A stretch of 64,000 bases of DNA from Myotis daubentonii (GCF_963259705.1 NC_081840.1:113866074-113930073); one strand, 5' to 3'; shown: positions 10,715 to 23,260, counted from the first letter of the stretch. Program-made: numbers and translations. Notes: generated by a model from the letters alone, not told the origin.

Positions 10715-11506
10715 AAAGGTGAAACTATAAAACTAACAGGAAAAATTGTTAGAAGATATCTTTGCTATTTGGGGATTGCCAAAATCTTCTTAAATGCGAC
10801 CCTCAAAACCGCTCTCCTTAGGGAGAAAAATTAATGCATTTGATATCAAAATTAAAGATTTTGTTAAGTGGTCTTCATAGATGACATTTATAAATCTATA
10901 ACAGATTGGTAAGTGTTTTTACAATGTCAAAAATTATTGGGACAAGTGGAAAACATTGAATATGAACCCAGAATTTGACATTTGTGTTGTATAAATGTTA
11001 AGTTTATTGGTTGGGGGAATTATATTATGGCTTATGTAGGAGGATGTTCTTGTTCTCTGGAGATTCACACTGAAATATTTAGTGGGAAAGTGTCTGAATG
11101 TCAGCAACTTTCAAATGTGTCATCTAAATATATTTATATATCTATACACTTATGTCATAGAAATAGAGATAAATAAAGCAGGCATGGAACAATTTTTACT
11201 ACTTAAATCTATTATGATAGTCAGGCAAGTTTTTTGTTACTTTGAAAATTTTAAAAATAGAAAGTTGGAGGAAAGAGCAATAAAGTAACATTCAGAATAT
11301 AAACGGAACTCTTAAAAACCAACAATAAAAAGGTCAAGAACAATTTACAAAAATGGGCAAAGGATAGGAATAAGCAATTAACAGAAGGGAACCTGATTAT
11401 ATCAAGTACACAGAGAAATGCTGAGTCTCACTGGTAATCACAGAAAGGAAACACTAAAGCAAAAATGCGGTAGACACACATTACACCTATCACATTGACA
11501 AACATT
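10715..11506 (+). mobile_element. Old L1M fragments
   Basis: AT-rich sequence with decayed L1 ORF2 C-terminal texture: AACTATAAAACTAACAGG near 10723; AAAAAATGGGCAAAGGA-like and CAGAGAAATGCTGAGTCTCAC segments at 11350-11430; ACACATTACACCTATCACAT at 11475. Many stops. It continues after the SINE at 11523. Confidence 0.6.
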
Positions 11507-11522
11507 AAAAGCTGGATAATGG

Positions 11523-11750
11523 GCCCTAACCGGTTTGGCTCAGTGGATAGAGCGTCGGCCTGCGGACTGAAAGGTCCCAGGTTTGATTCCGGTCAAGGGC
11601 ATGTACCTTGGTTGCGGGCACATCCCCAGTGTGGGGTGTGCAGGAGGCAGCTGATTGATGTTTCTCTCTCATCGATGTTTCTAACTCTCTATCCCTCTCC
11701 CTTCCTCTCTGTAAAAAATCAATAAAATATATTTAAAAAAATAAATAAAT
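11523..11750 (+). mobile_element. Ves SINE
   Basis: Young Ves copy (GGTTTGGCTCAGTGGATAGA head, T-to-C rich middle, AATCAATAAAATATATTTAA tail). Perfect 16-bp target duplication AAAAGCTGGATAATGG at 11507-11522 and 11751-11766, splitting old L1M. Confidence 0.96.
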
Positions 11751-11766
11751 AAAAGCTGGATAATGG

Positions 11767-12010
11767 TACATGTTGGGGACCATGATTATGCTAGTCCAGC
11801 GATCTTGGGGAGCAATCTGTCAGTGCAGAGTGAAACTGGGCAAACACGTACCCCAGGACCTAGCCATCTACTCTCCAGTGCCAGAGAGCCTCACCGGGAC
11901 ACATGCACCAGGATGGTCAGCATAGTGCTGCTTGTCTTAGGAGGATGTGAAGCCACCTAGGATTGGATCACCAGAGGATTGGATCAGGCAAATGAGGTAG
12001 ACACCCACCA
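11767..12010 (+). mobile_element. Old L1M, continuation
   Basis: Resumes the L1M copy broken by the SINE: GGGGAGCAATCTGTCAGTGC and ACCTAGCCATCTACTCTCC are decayed versions of the conserved ORF2 tail. No usable frame. Confidence 0.5.
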
Positions 12011-13789
12011 GTGGGGTCCACTTCCTACCCAAGTCTTATGAGAATAAGGAACCAAGACCCCCAGAGAGCGGGGCAGAAATCAGGAGAATGGGAGGAAACT
12101 AAAAGGATTCAGGACTCAGGTGTCTGGAATAAGTTTGAACTAAGGAAAAGAAATACAGTTATATTTTTTGCATGTTAAATTATTGCACATGAGTTGAGGT
12201 TTACTCCTGCTATCTTGCCATTTGCAACTATTATGCCCCCTAACCGCCCAGGATCCAAGTGGAAGATAATGCTTAACCCAAAGTATTGGATCCGTGGTGG
12301 AACATTTTGGAGGATAGTCTGCTAAGAGGATGCTTCTGCATGTGGTGGGGAGTGGGGAGCCCATGCTGCAGTGCAGCACAGAGGGGATTTATGCGCGGTC
12401 TACAAAGATTTTCCTAAATCCCAGAACTTCTTTTTCTTAAGAGAAAAGTATAATTGTATTACAGTAGGCAGTCAGCTAGTTAGATGCTAAAAAAAAAAGA
12501 AGGGCACAGAACTGGCTAAGCCTAAGCCTGATTAAGTCTATAAATTACAGCTTCAGACATCCCAGGGGACAGCCACATCCTATTTCATTCCCAGATTGGC
12601 TTTTCAATCTCCGGGGGAAAACCAGCCATTTGCATGGACTACTGGGGAGAAGGGAGAGGGATAAAACAGTAAGAGATACATTCCTCTGCTGACATAAGGG
12701 GAGGAGTCTAAACTGGGGAAAGGATAGGGTAGGATAATGGCATGACACCTCACCTCCTCCCCTCCCCCCAAATATCCAGGAAAAAGATTGAGTAGAGAGA
12801 GGGCCTAGCACAAGCCCATGAAGAACCAGGAAAGAGATTGGTTAGTTGGAAAGAAAGCTTACCCTTTCCCAAACCTAAGAAGATATTACCAAAGCTTAAC
12901 AAAGGCCCGAGGGTCGTTGGTTCATGTGCTCTCTCCCAACAGCAGCAGGGCCGGCCTGGGTGTGGCAGCCACTTGGGCCCAAGCTCAGCGCCAGGGGGCA
13001 GGATGGACAAAGAGACTGAGCTAGACTGCTAGAGCTTCCGTTGCCCTGGAAATGGCAGGGCATCTCTGGGCCCTGGTCCTCCCGAGCCTGGTGGGGACAG
13101 TGTGGCAGCTCCAGAGGCGGCACTTCTGCAGTGAGAGGGAGCGGAGCCATCTGGTCATGATGGCACCTGGAGGGAGTCTTTTGTTTTTGTTCCAATAAAT
13201 CTTACCACTACACCTCGTCCTCCTATGCATGGGCCCCCAAAATGCTTTTCTCATAACTCCGTGGAAGAATCCTATTTCCACCAGCAACAATTGTGTCCTA
13301 GAAATAATGATCCACTATTTGAATGGATGCTAGCAAGGACAGAGGTCTTTTCAGGAAAGAAAAACAAGTGTGTCGATTTACTATGTTGGAATAATCTCTC
13401 AAGGTTTTAAAGATTAATGTATTAGTTCTTTTTGCAGGTGTTGATTGTTACGTTTTCGCCTTCACAGGACTTAAATTGCAGTGCCATAGTCTTTTTTGGA
13501 GTGAAGCAGAGGTTGATATTGGAGTTGCTATAACCAAGGTGAGACTGCAGAGAAATTTTCTGTTGAGCAACAAAGGAGTCTTAGCTTGTTGAATTTATGC
13601 AGGGACGAAACCTTGAGAGGAGAACTTTTCTGAGCAGAAGACCCTGTTCTGACCCCTCAAAATCCCTAGGAAGAAGGCCGGGGGGGGAGGAGGAGTGGAC
13701 TTGGACTGAGTGGCCACCATGTGTCAGAGGCCATGCCAGGCCAGGCTTCCTACACGGCGTTTGTGTTTTTCAAACGTCCCCTCATGAAC
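12011..13789. other. Unique intergenic sequence
   Basis: No recognised gene or repeat. Overlapping open frames on both strands (12750-13290) have no family resemblance. Confidence 0.4.
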
Positions 13790-13905
13790 AGGCATCTTCC
13801 CTGCCCAGCTTACAGATGAGAACTCTGAGGTCCAGAGGTCACAGCTAGTTGATGGGAATGCTAGGGTTCCAACCGCAGCTGCCTTTCCTACCACCCTGGG
13901 CTGCC
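13790..13905 (-). repeat. MIR fragment
   Basis: CTTACAGATGAGAACTCTGAGG, AGAGGTCACAGCTAGTTGATGG and GGGTTCCAACC match the reverse MIR core and tail. Confidence 0.55.
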
Positions 13906-14452
13906 ACACTCAAACAAAAACCGGAAAATATTTTGGAGCAATGAAACCTGGTCCTGAAGGCCTCCATAGGGCTCCAGCTAGTTTGTCTGAGTTCATCTTA
14001 AGTCCCAACCCATCTTAAGATGCTTTGGCAACCTAACACCATCAGCAGAAAACACCTGCAGGAACAATTACTCGTCCAAATCGAGTACATTTCAGGTCAC
14101 ACAGCTCTCCATTCCATGTGCAGAATTTATTAGTGCCCCAGCTTCAGGTTCAAAAGGTTTTGTCCCCTGAAACATGGAAGGAAAGAAAACGTCCTCCATA
14201 GACGCTGGGACCGGCATGGAGTGGAGTGAGGTGCAGCTTCCGGGGACACACCAATTGCCCAGAGAGATGAAGCAGGAGGAGAGACAGTCTGGTTTCCAAA
14301 CCCCTAAGAGGCCGTGATTTTGTGGTTGTTTGCCTCTAACCCTTTGAAATCCCTGCTCTGCAGGGAGGAAGAGGCATCAACTAGAGATCAAGGTTGATGA
14401 AAAGTTGAATATTCAAACTGACATTCACCAAGAATGATGAAGCAGGAGCCTT
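13906..14452. other. Unique intergenic sequence
   Basis: Nothing recognised. Confidence 0.4.
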
Positions 14453-14463
14453 AAGAACATAAC

Positions 14464-14688
14464 AGCCCTGGCTGGTTTGGCTCAGTGGACACAGCGTCGG
14501 CCTGCGGACTGAAGGGTCCCAGGTTCGATTCCAGTCAAGGGCACATGTTCGGGTTGCGGGCTCGATCCCCAGTGGGGGGGCGTGCTGGAGGCAGCCAATC
14601 AATGATTCTCTGTCATCATTGATGTTTCTATCTCTCTCTCCCTCTCCCTTCCTCTCTGAAATCAATAAAAAATATATTAAAAAAACAA
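14464..14688 (+). mobile_element. Ves SINE, older subfamily
   Basis: Carries GGGCTCGATCCCCAGTGGGG and CCAATCAATGATTCTCTGTC in the middle. This variant is shared with copies at 16026 and 54741 and differs from the young CATCCCCAGT form. Perfect 11-bp target duplication AAGAACATAAC at 14453-14463 and 14689-14699. Confidence 0.95.
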
Positions 14689-14699
14689 AAGAACATAAC

Positions 14700-15437
14700 G
14701 AATGATTCTCCTGAAATAAAATGTCAAGCACGCTGTATTTTTTCTTGGACTTTTTTTCTTCATCCTGACCCCCATCCACCGCCATACACTTAGATTTTGG
14801 CTTATTTAAACTTTAGGAGAGTTGCCAGTCAGGCAGGAAGAAGTGAAATTAGGAGTGTTCCAAAGCCTTGGTTTTTAGACATTAATACAGTATGTGAATG
14901 AGAAGGTGCTGGTGAAAACCAGCAAGGGGCCAATTTTAAAGCAATCCTTCCTGTCTGGGCCGGCACTGGCTCTGGTGGGGCTTGGGATCGTGGAAGGGAA
15001 TCTCCTGGGGTGTGTGGGCTCTGAGCTTTGGCACATCTTGGGATGGAGTGAGGAGACCTGATCCTGAATTGGATTTACTCTTATTAGTTACAACAGAATT
15101 GTTCTGCCTCCAGATGAGATGTTTGTTTCAAACAGACACGATGAGTTTGCGAGCAAGTTGCCGAAACCCTGACTGTCCTGTCAGGAGATAACAAGGCTGC
15201 GTGCAGGTAATCGGTGGCTTACTTGGCTTTGCCTGGTGTGGACTCTGTGATTTTGGGGTCCTCCTTTTTGTTTCCTCCAAAGAGGGAAATGACGCACTCA
15301 CTATGGCCCTGTTATTTACAGGGGTGTGACTAGGTCTCATAAGGAAGGTTCTAAATTTTAATGTGTCAAATTGAGACTAAAATTTCACAGCCAGTTCTAT
15401 CTACTCATCTATGTTCTTTCTCTCTCATCCATCTATC
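14700..15437. other. Unique intergenic sequence
   Basis: Nothing recognised except a short CATCTATC-rich edge at 15425-15440. Confidence 0.4.
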
Positions 15438-15778
15438 TGTCATGGTCAAACGCTTGCTACCCCCACCCCCCAATTTCTATATTGAAAACCTAACCCCCAA
15501 AGGCGAGAGTAGTAGGAGATGAGTCCTCTGGGAGGTGATTACATTCTGAGGATGGAGCTGTTTTGAATGGGATTAGTGCCTTATAAACGAGGGCCCTTTG
15601 ACCATGTGAGGACACAGTGAAAAGGTGCCAGCTATGAACCCCAAAGAGGGCTCTCACCCAATCATTCTGGTGCCTTGATCTTGGACCCCCAGTTCCCAGA
15701 CTGTGAGAAATAAATTTCTTTTGCTTATATATACCAGCATGTGGCATCTTGTTATAGCAGCCTGAATGAACTAAGACA
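15438..15778 (+). mobile_element. MaLR-type LTR (MLT/MST-like)
   Basis: Starts TGTCATGGTC and ends CTAAGACA. The internal order is typical of mammalian MaLR LTRs: CCTAACCCCCAA, GGAGGTGATTACATTCTGAG, GGGATTAGTGCCTTATAAAC, CCATGTGAGGACACAG, CTTGATCTTGGACC, then GTGAGAAATAAATTTCTTT with the AATAAA signal at 15709-15714. Solo, ancient. The exact subfamily is not asserted. Confidence 0.75.
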
Positions 15779-15802
15779 CTATCTTTCTTTTCCTTCGTCT
15801 TA

Positions 15803-15820
15803 TCTATCTTTCTATCTATC

Positions 15821-15865
<45 letters not shown>

Positions 15866-15886
15866 CCTACCTATCTACCTACCTAC
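15803..15886. repeat. (TCTA)n microsatellite
   Basis: About 13 near-perfect ATCT units (15824-15866) flanked by interrupted CTAC/CTAT variants. Likely length-polymorphic. Confidence 0.95.
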
Positions 15887-16025
15887 CCAATTACTCAACA
15901 AGTGCTTACTGAGTACCTACTCTCTGCCAGGTCATGGGAAAATCCCAAGACAAGCTTTTCTAAAGTCCCTGGGGCCTTTAGAAACACTTGAATCACCTCC
16001 CGGAGCCTATTAAAAATATGGATCC

Positions 16026-16253
16026 CAGCTCAGCTGGTGTGGTTCAGTGGTTGAGCACCGACCTATGAACCAGGAGGTCATGGTTTGATTCCTGGTCAGG
16101 GCACATGTCCGGGTGGTGGGCTTGATCCCCAGTGTAGGGTGTGTAGGAGGCAGCCAATCAATGATTCTCTCTCATCATTGATGGTTTATCTCTCTCTCCC
16201 TCTCCCTCTGTGAAATAAAAATATATTTTAATAAATATAAATAAATAAATAAA
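16026..16253 (+). mobile_element. Ves SINE, older subfamily
   Basis: Head CAGCTGGTGTGGTTCAGTGG, with ATTGAT CAATGATTCTCTCTC-type middle and an AAATAAATAAATAAAG tail. Target duplication not clear. More diverged than the copies at 7879 and 11523. Confidence 0.88.
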
Positions 16254-19200
16254 GTCTCCCATCTTTAGACTGGATTAGTTTAGGTTGGGAGATTTTTGAA
16301 GATTGCAGATTCATGCTCTAGGACAAGAACCTCTTGTTTAGCTATATCTTAAGGCTTATAACATTGTTAGGTACTTAGTAGGTGCTCAATATATGCCAGT
16401 TAAACAAATGAGACCTCCAACCCCTCTCTTCATCTTGGGAGGTGGGTGTGATGGAGACTTCTCTAAGTTGCATTTAAAGAAGAAACTAGCCAGAGGGATG
16501 GGAGAACTGGTCTGGTGCTGAATGTGCTGGGTTCCAGATGGTGGCTCCATATCCAAGAGACTGCTGAGGGCTTGGGCAGAGTGGCAGCCCCAGCCAGCAC
16601 ACCGTTCCCTACCTGAGTGAGCTGTTACCAAAGGCAAGAAAGAAACATCCTCTGCCATCCTCTTTGTCACCATTTCTGATCATTGCAGAAAACACCCCTT
16701 TCAAGGTTGCTGGCCACAAGTTCTGGCTCAGCCTGTAGCACAGTCCACTTGAAATGACGGTCCACTTGAAGCTTGGCAGGGCATCTGGCTTTCATTTTGA
16801 GGTTGAGTCCTGAAGCTCCAAGTATATGTGATCTGAGATCATAAAATAGGATTGAAGGTTTCCTGGCAGGCATGGCTGATGGCTGCCTTCTTAAATCCCT
16901 GCACCTGGGCCACCACTAAAGCAGAAGGAGGTAGGAGCAATCTTTAAATTCAGCCTGTAGACTGCACCCACAGCCTAGACTTGCTCTGTGATTCAGACAC
17001 TTCCCTTGGGGGCTTACCAGCCCCCAGGCACCCACGGTTCCAGCCTAGGAGGCCAGCAAATCCCCACAATGGCTGCCTCCCCGCTGAGGACACATCAGCC
17101 CAGAAGCTGGGCAAAGCTTCCAGAGCTGCTCCCCATGCAAACCTCACAGTGGGAGTTCACCAGCAGAGAGTGCCACCTGGGCCTGGCTGAGCTCCTGGGA
17201 AGCCCTGGCCTGTCCACCGGAGACGCCTCCTCCTGTACCTCTCCCCTCCGTCCCTCCCTTCCTCCCTCTCTCCTCATCCTGCTCTTCTTCAGCCTTTGAA
17301 TACGATTTTCTTTAAAGGAAGAGTTTATTTTGCTCTGTGATACTCATTTATAGCGAAATAAGTGAAAGGTCTGGGCACCTGGCCCACGCGGGGCGGTTCT
17401 CCGGTAATTGCTTTTGTGCGCCTTCATTTGGCCGCTGGAGCTTGGGCCCTCTCCCGCCGACGTGACACCCGGCTTCAGCTGGAACGGGGAGGACTTCAGC
17501 TTTTCATCTCTGGGCCTCTTTGTTATTAGTGGATCCACGGTTTGGCCTGGAATTAGAGAGGGGTGTGGGGGTTGAGAACTGGATCTGGAAACTGTCCCGG
17601 GGCCGGAGGCGGGGCGGGGGGGGGGGGGGGGGGAGGGGGTGCGGGGGAGGGGGGGGGTGCGTGGAGGCACCTTGGAATGCTGCCCACCTGGCTGGTGTGG
17701 GGACCTGCAGACAGCCAGCCCGGTGAAGGACGGAGCCTCTGGCCATCGGGTCGCCACTGGTTTTAGATCCAGGAATAAAGGCCTCTGAGGGCCCTTGTGA
17801 TGAGGGATTTAAAGTGATTTGGCACAAGAGAGAGATGCATAAAAGATGTGAAAAAGCTAAAGGGTTGAGCTCGAGAACCATATGCTCAATTTCCTGAGTT
17901 GGAGATTGCTTTTGGGGATAGTTTTTAGGTTAGCGGTTAATATTTCCTTAAAAGCTGGCTTATTTCTATACCTTATTATTATTATTTTTTAAATGTAGCT
18001 CTGAGAAAGACCAAATTATCCTTCAGCATGCCTAAGAGGATTCTGTCTGTCATATGTTTCAGGATCTTTATGGTGCCCATACTAGCACAAACCCTTTTCC
18101 ATAAAAATACCAAGGGAGGGCATTTTGATAGGATTTTAAGCTTATTGAAAATTAATTGCAGATTCATTTCACTGCACATTCACTGAGGGTTTTTCTTTTT
18201 TCATCATTAGCATGAAGAAACGGTGCGGGCTCTGCCAAAAGCCGGGGAGGAGAAAACGGCTGCTGTTAAAGTTCCTTCCAGGCAGCAGACATCTGCCTAC
18301 GTGCGCATTCCCAGCCTCACCAGGCTCCCGCCTGTCTCTGAATGAACCGAGCCCATGGCCTGGATTGAGAGCCTGACCCTTGGGGCCTCCTTCTCCCCTC
18401 CTGCCTGGCTGGCAAAAGGCATCACAAGGAGGATGCAAATGGCACATTTGGGGACCCCTGAAGGCAGAGACTGCGTGGGAGAAGAGCATGGGGGGGGGGG
18501 GGGGAATGAATAGTCCGTGGATTGTCCCAAGGCAAGATTGTCCCGTAGGCCTCTTAGCTCTGGGCTGTGTGTACCTGGGAACTTGGCAGGTATCTACCAG
18601 CAGAAACAAGTTGGGCATTTGTGTTAGACAAATAGAGCCTTTGAAGGTCTTTGTGGGATGACAGTTATAATGAGCATGAGTTTCTTTGAACTGCTGAGAC
18701 CCCAAAGACATATTCACCAGGATTTGGTTCCTGGAGATGAAGAAGGCTTGGAGGGGGAAAGGGGGGGTCTGGGGTGGGGGAGGGCTGGCATCCAGTCCAC
18801 CCACCAACTGGGAAGCTAATGAGGTGTGATGGACTGTCCCAAGGTCAAGTAGCTGGCAGGGAAGAACCAGAATTAGGGACCAAGCTCCTGACCCCTAGTC
18901 AAGTGTGATCCATCCCATGCTGAGGCTATGGGGAAGCCACCTCTGAGACTGGAGAGCAGTTTCTTCGAGGCAGCAGATGGTTGTGGTCTCCCAGGAGCAT
19001 CTCAGCTAGTTATCATAGTCCTGAGGCCGGTGCCATGATGATCACCTTTGCAGAGGAGGCCAAGGGCAAGATTTCAAAGTTCCCCTCCCACTTCCATCCC
19101 GTGGTTCCTACTCTCTATACATCCCCACTCTACCTAGACAACCACAATGACATTTCAGCTCCCCTGGGATCAGTGCCAGCTCAGACTCCATGTCCAGAAT

Positions 19201-19721
19201 TTCCTGAAATGTCTGTTTGGCTGTTCTCTTTTCCTAATGCACAGTTACCATAGTAACTGGATGCAGGACTCTTGGGGAGGGGATTAGGAAATGGGTCCTT
19301 TCTTGAGATCTGGCCTCCTCTTCAATGAATGGGTCCCAGGCCTGTGAACTGACTTAGATCTGGAAACTGTATGTAGAACATCGCATTCTCATGTGGCAGC
19401 TGACAGCAGCCTCTACTTGTTAGCGTTCAGTGTTTTTTTGTTTGTTTATTTATTTATTTAGGCTTTATATCATGTCCCCAGAACAGCATGGTCAATTAGC
19501 AACCATGAAGATCCCCGCAGGTGAAGGCAGCCTGATCACCGCTCCAGCCTGCTGCCTATTACAGTAATGGTCTACCTTGCTGCTGCTGATTAAATGCTCT
19601 CCTTAGCATCAGCCTTTCGGGAATCCCATCATCCACCCGAGGAATTCTGGGGATCCCAGTTCCATGGCAGCATCTCCTACTTTTAACCCTGTCATGCAGA
19701 GAACAGTTACTACCACTGAGC
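16254..19721. other. Unique intergenic block
   Basis: Longest repeat-poor stretch in the first half. It has a GC-rich, mildly CpG-rich patch at 17370-17500, G-runs at 17606-17665 and 18490-18503, and a (TTTA)n tract at 19446-19461. Long frames at 17344-17757 and 18169-18807 (minus) owe their length to these G/C runs. No gene is recognised. Confidence 0.45.
17606..17665 (+). repeat. G-rich low-complexity tract
   Basis: Runs of 18, 5, 5 and 8 guanines with single-base interruptions on the plus strand. Prone to G-quadruplex formation and assembly error. Confidence 0.9.
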
Positions 19722-19959
19722 TTCTAGAACAGTGGTTCTCAAACTTGGCTGCACATTAAAATCACCTGGGAATCTTTTTAAAATCCTGATTTCTGGGCCT
19801 CATCCTCTGGAAATTCTGTTTCTTTGTTACTAATGTTGTGGCCCCACCCCATAACAAAGAAACAGAATTTCTGGAGGATGAGGCCCAGAAATCAGGATTT
19901 TAAAAAGATTCCCAGGTGATTCTAATGTGCAGCCAAGGTTGAGAACCACTGTTCTAGAA
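19722..19959. mobile_element. MER5-like hAT-Charlie MITE with intact target duplication
   Basis: Element 19730-19951, flanked by the perfect 8-bp duplication TTCTAGAA (19722-19729 and 19952-19959), which fits the hAT NTCTAGAN target rule. It starts CAGTGGTTCTCAAACTTGGC, ends AGCCAAGGTTGAGAACCACTG, and the arms are complementary over nearly the whole length (about 100 bp each), forming a long hairpin. Ancient mammalian family. Confidence 0.92.
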
Positions 19960-20957
19960 GATGCTGGTGGTTCCCTTTCCTGTGCCATCTTTATGCCTTA
20001 TCATGGGAGTGGGCTGTGAATGTTTTGAGGAAATAAAGTGAGGTCTGTGCTTTTTCATAATACATCCATTGTAACATTTTCACTTTCCTGAGAATTCACC
20101 CCTTCCTCAATCTCATGCCAAACATCCCAGCATCTTCACCTTTTGATCAGGCCTTCATTGAGTCCACCCTTGCAGAAGGCACCAGCAGTGTCTTAGGGAG
20201 GGCTCCAAAGGTCCTTGCCAAGATACTGGGTCATGAGTTATGGCACGCTCCAATGTCAATAAATATAAAAGATATTCAATGTTTTCTTTAGCCGACCGTA
20301 GTGAGCTCAAACTCAAAATCCACTCCCACACGTGTTCCCATGGTTCTTGCAGGTTCACCAGCCAGATACTAACATTCTTCTGATGTGTAAGCTCTCTCCT
20401 CCCAGAGAAGGGAGCATGTTTATCTTCTTGGGCTGTGCTGAATCCTGACCCTGGTTATTGGGCAACAAGTGACAGTGGGAAAGATCTTGAGAAGGTCAAA
20501 ATCATTCTAGAAGGAGCCTATCTCAGGTGAGCTTTGTGCATAGTTTCTAAGCCTTGGGGAGGCTGTTCTTCTCAAGTAAAGAGGAGGGACATTCTTCTAG
20601 TCCTGAGGACTCAGGGCATCTGAGGGTTTGAGATTCTCAGGTTGGTTCATCCAATGTCCCTGTTGCATATCTCAGGGTCTCACTTCTTCCATGAAGTCTT
20701 GGCCTTTATATGGGAGACTTGTCTTCTTAGTAGCATTGCCACCTTTATGTGGGGCCTGAGTTTCAGCCCAGGGGCCCTGTGGGTAAAAGAGATGAGAGTC
20801 TCCACAGGGGCCCTCTGGCTTCCACAGTGAACCTTGAATTGATCACTACCTAATCTGGGCCTGTCATTTTATTTCCGTTTCTTTCTTTAAATAGGCTAAT
20901 TTTAGAGCAGTTTGAGTCACAGCAAAACTGACCAGTAAGTACAGAGAATCCCCAGAT
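19960..20957. other. Unique intergenic sequence
   Basis: No gene or repeat recognised. Confidence 0.4.
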
Positions 20958-22095
20958 ACTTATTGTTTTAATTTTCATTTTCCTGATGACATATGATGTG
21001 GAGCATCTTCTCATATGCTTCTCTGTATATCTTCCTTGGTGAGGTGTCTGTTCTTTGGCCCATTTTTAAATCAGGGTGTTCATTTTTCTTGTTGATGAGT
21101 TTTATGAGTTCTTTGTACATTTTGGATAACAGTCCTCTATCAGATGTGTCTTTTGTAAATATTTTCTTCCAGTCTGTGGCTTGTCTTCTCATTCTCTTGA
21201 CAGCATCTTTCACAGAATGGAAGTTTTTAAGTTAATGTAGTCCAGCTATCAATGATTTCTTTCATGGATTGTACATTTGGTGTTGCAACTAAAATGTCAT
21301 CACCAAACCCAAGGTCATCAAATTTTTTTCTTATGTTATCTTTTCAGAATTTTATAGTTTTATGTTTTACATTTAGGTTTATAATCCATTTTGAGTTAAT
21401 TTTTGTGAAAGGTGGAAGGTCTGTGTCCATTTTTTTTTATGTGTAGATGTCCAGTTTTCCAGCCCAATTTGTTAAAAAGGCTATATTTTCTTCATTGTAT
21501 TGTCTTTACTGTTTTGTCAAAGATAAGTTGCCTATATTTCTGTGGGTCTATTTCTGGGTTCTCTTTTTGTTCCCTGATCTATTTGTCTATTCTCTTGCCA
21601 ATATCACACTGTCTTGATTACTATAGTTTCACAATAAATCTTGAAGTTGAGTAGTGTCAGTCCTTCAACTTGGTCCTCTCCTTCAATATTGTGTTGATTA
21701 TTCTGGGTCTTTTGCCTCTCCATATAAACTTAAGAATCAGTTTGTCGATATCCATGACATAACTTGCTGGGATTTTTATAGGAATTGCATTAAATACATC
21801 AAATTAGGAAGAACTGACATCTTAAAAATACTGAATCTGAAAGAAGGTGAAGGGATTAGCCAAAAAACATATATGCATAACCTATAGACACAGACAACAG
21901 TATGGTGATGGCCAGAGGGAAGCGGGGAGGCTGGGTGGAGCAGCAAGGGGGGATGGGAATGGGGACATCTGTAATAGTGTCAACAAAAAAGAAAAAATTG
22001 AGTCTATCCAACAACATGGGATATTGCTCCATTTATTTAGTTTTTCTTTGATTTATTTCATCAGAGTTTTGTAGATCTTTGTCTTTTTAAAGCTT
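20958..22095 (-). mobile_element. L1M (old L1) fragment
   Basis: Reverse-oriented L1: GTTCTTTGGCCCATTTTTAA, TTTATGAGTTCTTTGTACAT, TTTTCTTCCAGTCTGTGGCT, TCCAGTTTTCCAGCCCAATT and similar blocks correspond to ORF2 C-terminus and 3' region of the L1MA/MB age class. Interrupted at about 21842-21992 by a small L1 3' end. Confidence 0.85.
21842..21992 (+). mobile_element. Short L1/HAL1 3'UTR insertion
   Basis: About 150 bp matching the 3'UTR of the L1 at 34990-35160 and of the HAL1 at 57560-57716 (GGATTAGCCAAAAAACATAT, ATGCATAACCTATAGACAC) with an A-rich tail. Opposite orientation to the L1M around it. Near-duplicate flanks (AATACTGAATCT against AAATTGAGTCTA) mark the probable target duplication. 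Confidence 0.75.
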
Positions 22096-22560
22096 CCAAA
22101 GCAGCTAACAAAAGCCATATAACTAACACACTCTTTGCAATTACCATTATCTGTATACTGCTCAAGCGTTAGAGTACTGCATAACCCAGCATTTTATTGC
22201 CCACTATAGGTGAGAGTCTTAGAAACTATTATATACTGATTCCTAGGGGCTATCAACAGCTTACTCACCACCAACACCAGGCTCTTATTGTTGTAGGACT
22301 GGGGAGGGATCAAGCTCCAAAATCCCACTCAGGGGGTCTGTGTGCCAATTCTTATTGCCAGGTGAGCAGGCTCTAGTCAAATAGTTCCTCTAGATAAGCC
22401 CAGTCCTCAGCAAAAGTGTCTTTCTTTCCCTCTGAATATGCGTTTTGGGGGCCCTGGCTGACCTTCCCTAACTGCATTGACTGGTCTCTGATTCTTTCTT
22501 CTCCCATGCAACTTTAAGACTAGTGTCTCACCCCATTGTTTCTTCATCTTCAGTATTATG
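22096..22560. other. Unique intergenic sequence
   Basis: Nothing recognised. Confidence 0.4.
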
Positions 22561-22564
22561 TAGA

Positions 22565-22755
22565 AGAGAGATGGACTAGAAATCAGACCGTCTGGGTCTG
22601 AACCCCATGCTCACGCAGGGTTAAGTCATTTAACTTCTCAGAGCTTCAGTTGTTCCATCTGAAAAATATGGTGAGAATATCCATTTTACAGTATTGGTGT
22701 GGGAGCACCCAGCTCAGAGTCTGGAACATAATAGGTGCTACATATATGATAGTTT
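22565..22755 (+). repeat. MIR SINE
   Basis: Sense MIR: GACTAGAAATCAGACC, GTTAAGTCATTTAACTTCTC, AGCTTCAGTTGTTCCATCTG, then an ATAGGTGCTACATA end. Confidence 0.75.
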
Positions 22756-22994
22756 TATCTCCTTCTTGCGTTGCCAGCAGTTCTGTGCTGCCATTCCCAC
22801 AAATAAAGGGTTAAAGACACAATGCCTTCACCTAACAGGTGATGCACCTCTAGTTTTAAGGGCATCTGAAGGCTAAATGCTCTGGGATGGATAAGTTTTG
22901 GGGCCCCTTCAGCCATGCATTCCTGCCTGTACCTTCCATGCACTCTGTGGCTATCGGTCATCATGGCCAAGAAGCCATTACTCACACAGTATAG

Positions 22995-23260
22995 TACAGT
23001 GGTCAATAGCTCTGGTTCTGAGTCAGACAGAACCTGTGGTTCAAACTTCAATCCTGCCTTGCCGGTGGCCTTGGGTGATTTACTTAATTACTTAGACTTC
23101 AGTTTCTTCATATTTTAAATGAGTATGACAATTGTTTTACTTCATCAGGCTGTTGTGGGGATTAAGTGGGATTATGTATAACACAAAGCATTTAGTATAA
23201 TGGCTGACATGTAGATAAGTGCCCACTAAAATAAACTATCATTATTATCACTATCAAAAG
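22995..23260 (+). repeat. MIR SINE, near full length
   Basis: Sense MIR: ACAGTGGTCAATAGCTCTGG, CTTGGGTGATTTACTTAATT, CTTCAGTTTCTTCATATTTT, GGCTGTTGTGGGGATTAAGT and a final TAAACTATCATTATTATCAC. Confidence 0.8.

Noticed and set aside
15803..15886. Regular ATCT units considered as a CRISPR-like or other ordered array
   Set aside because: Simple tetranucleotide microsatellite with no spacers; vertebrate context.
17344..17881. Proline-rich frames over the G-run
   Set aside because: Encoded by the poly-G tract; frame lengths depend on run length and are unreliable.
18169..18807. 212-codon minus-strand frame
   Set aside because: Long because of G/C runs (GGGG stretches); proline runs and no domain. 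No evidence of a gene.
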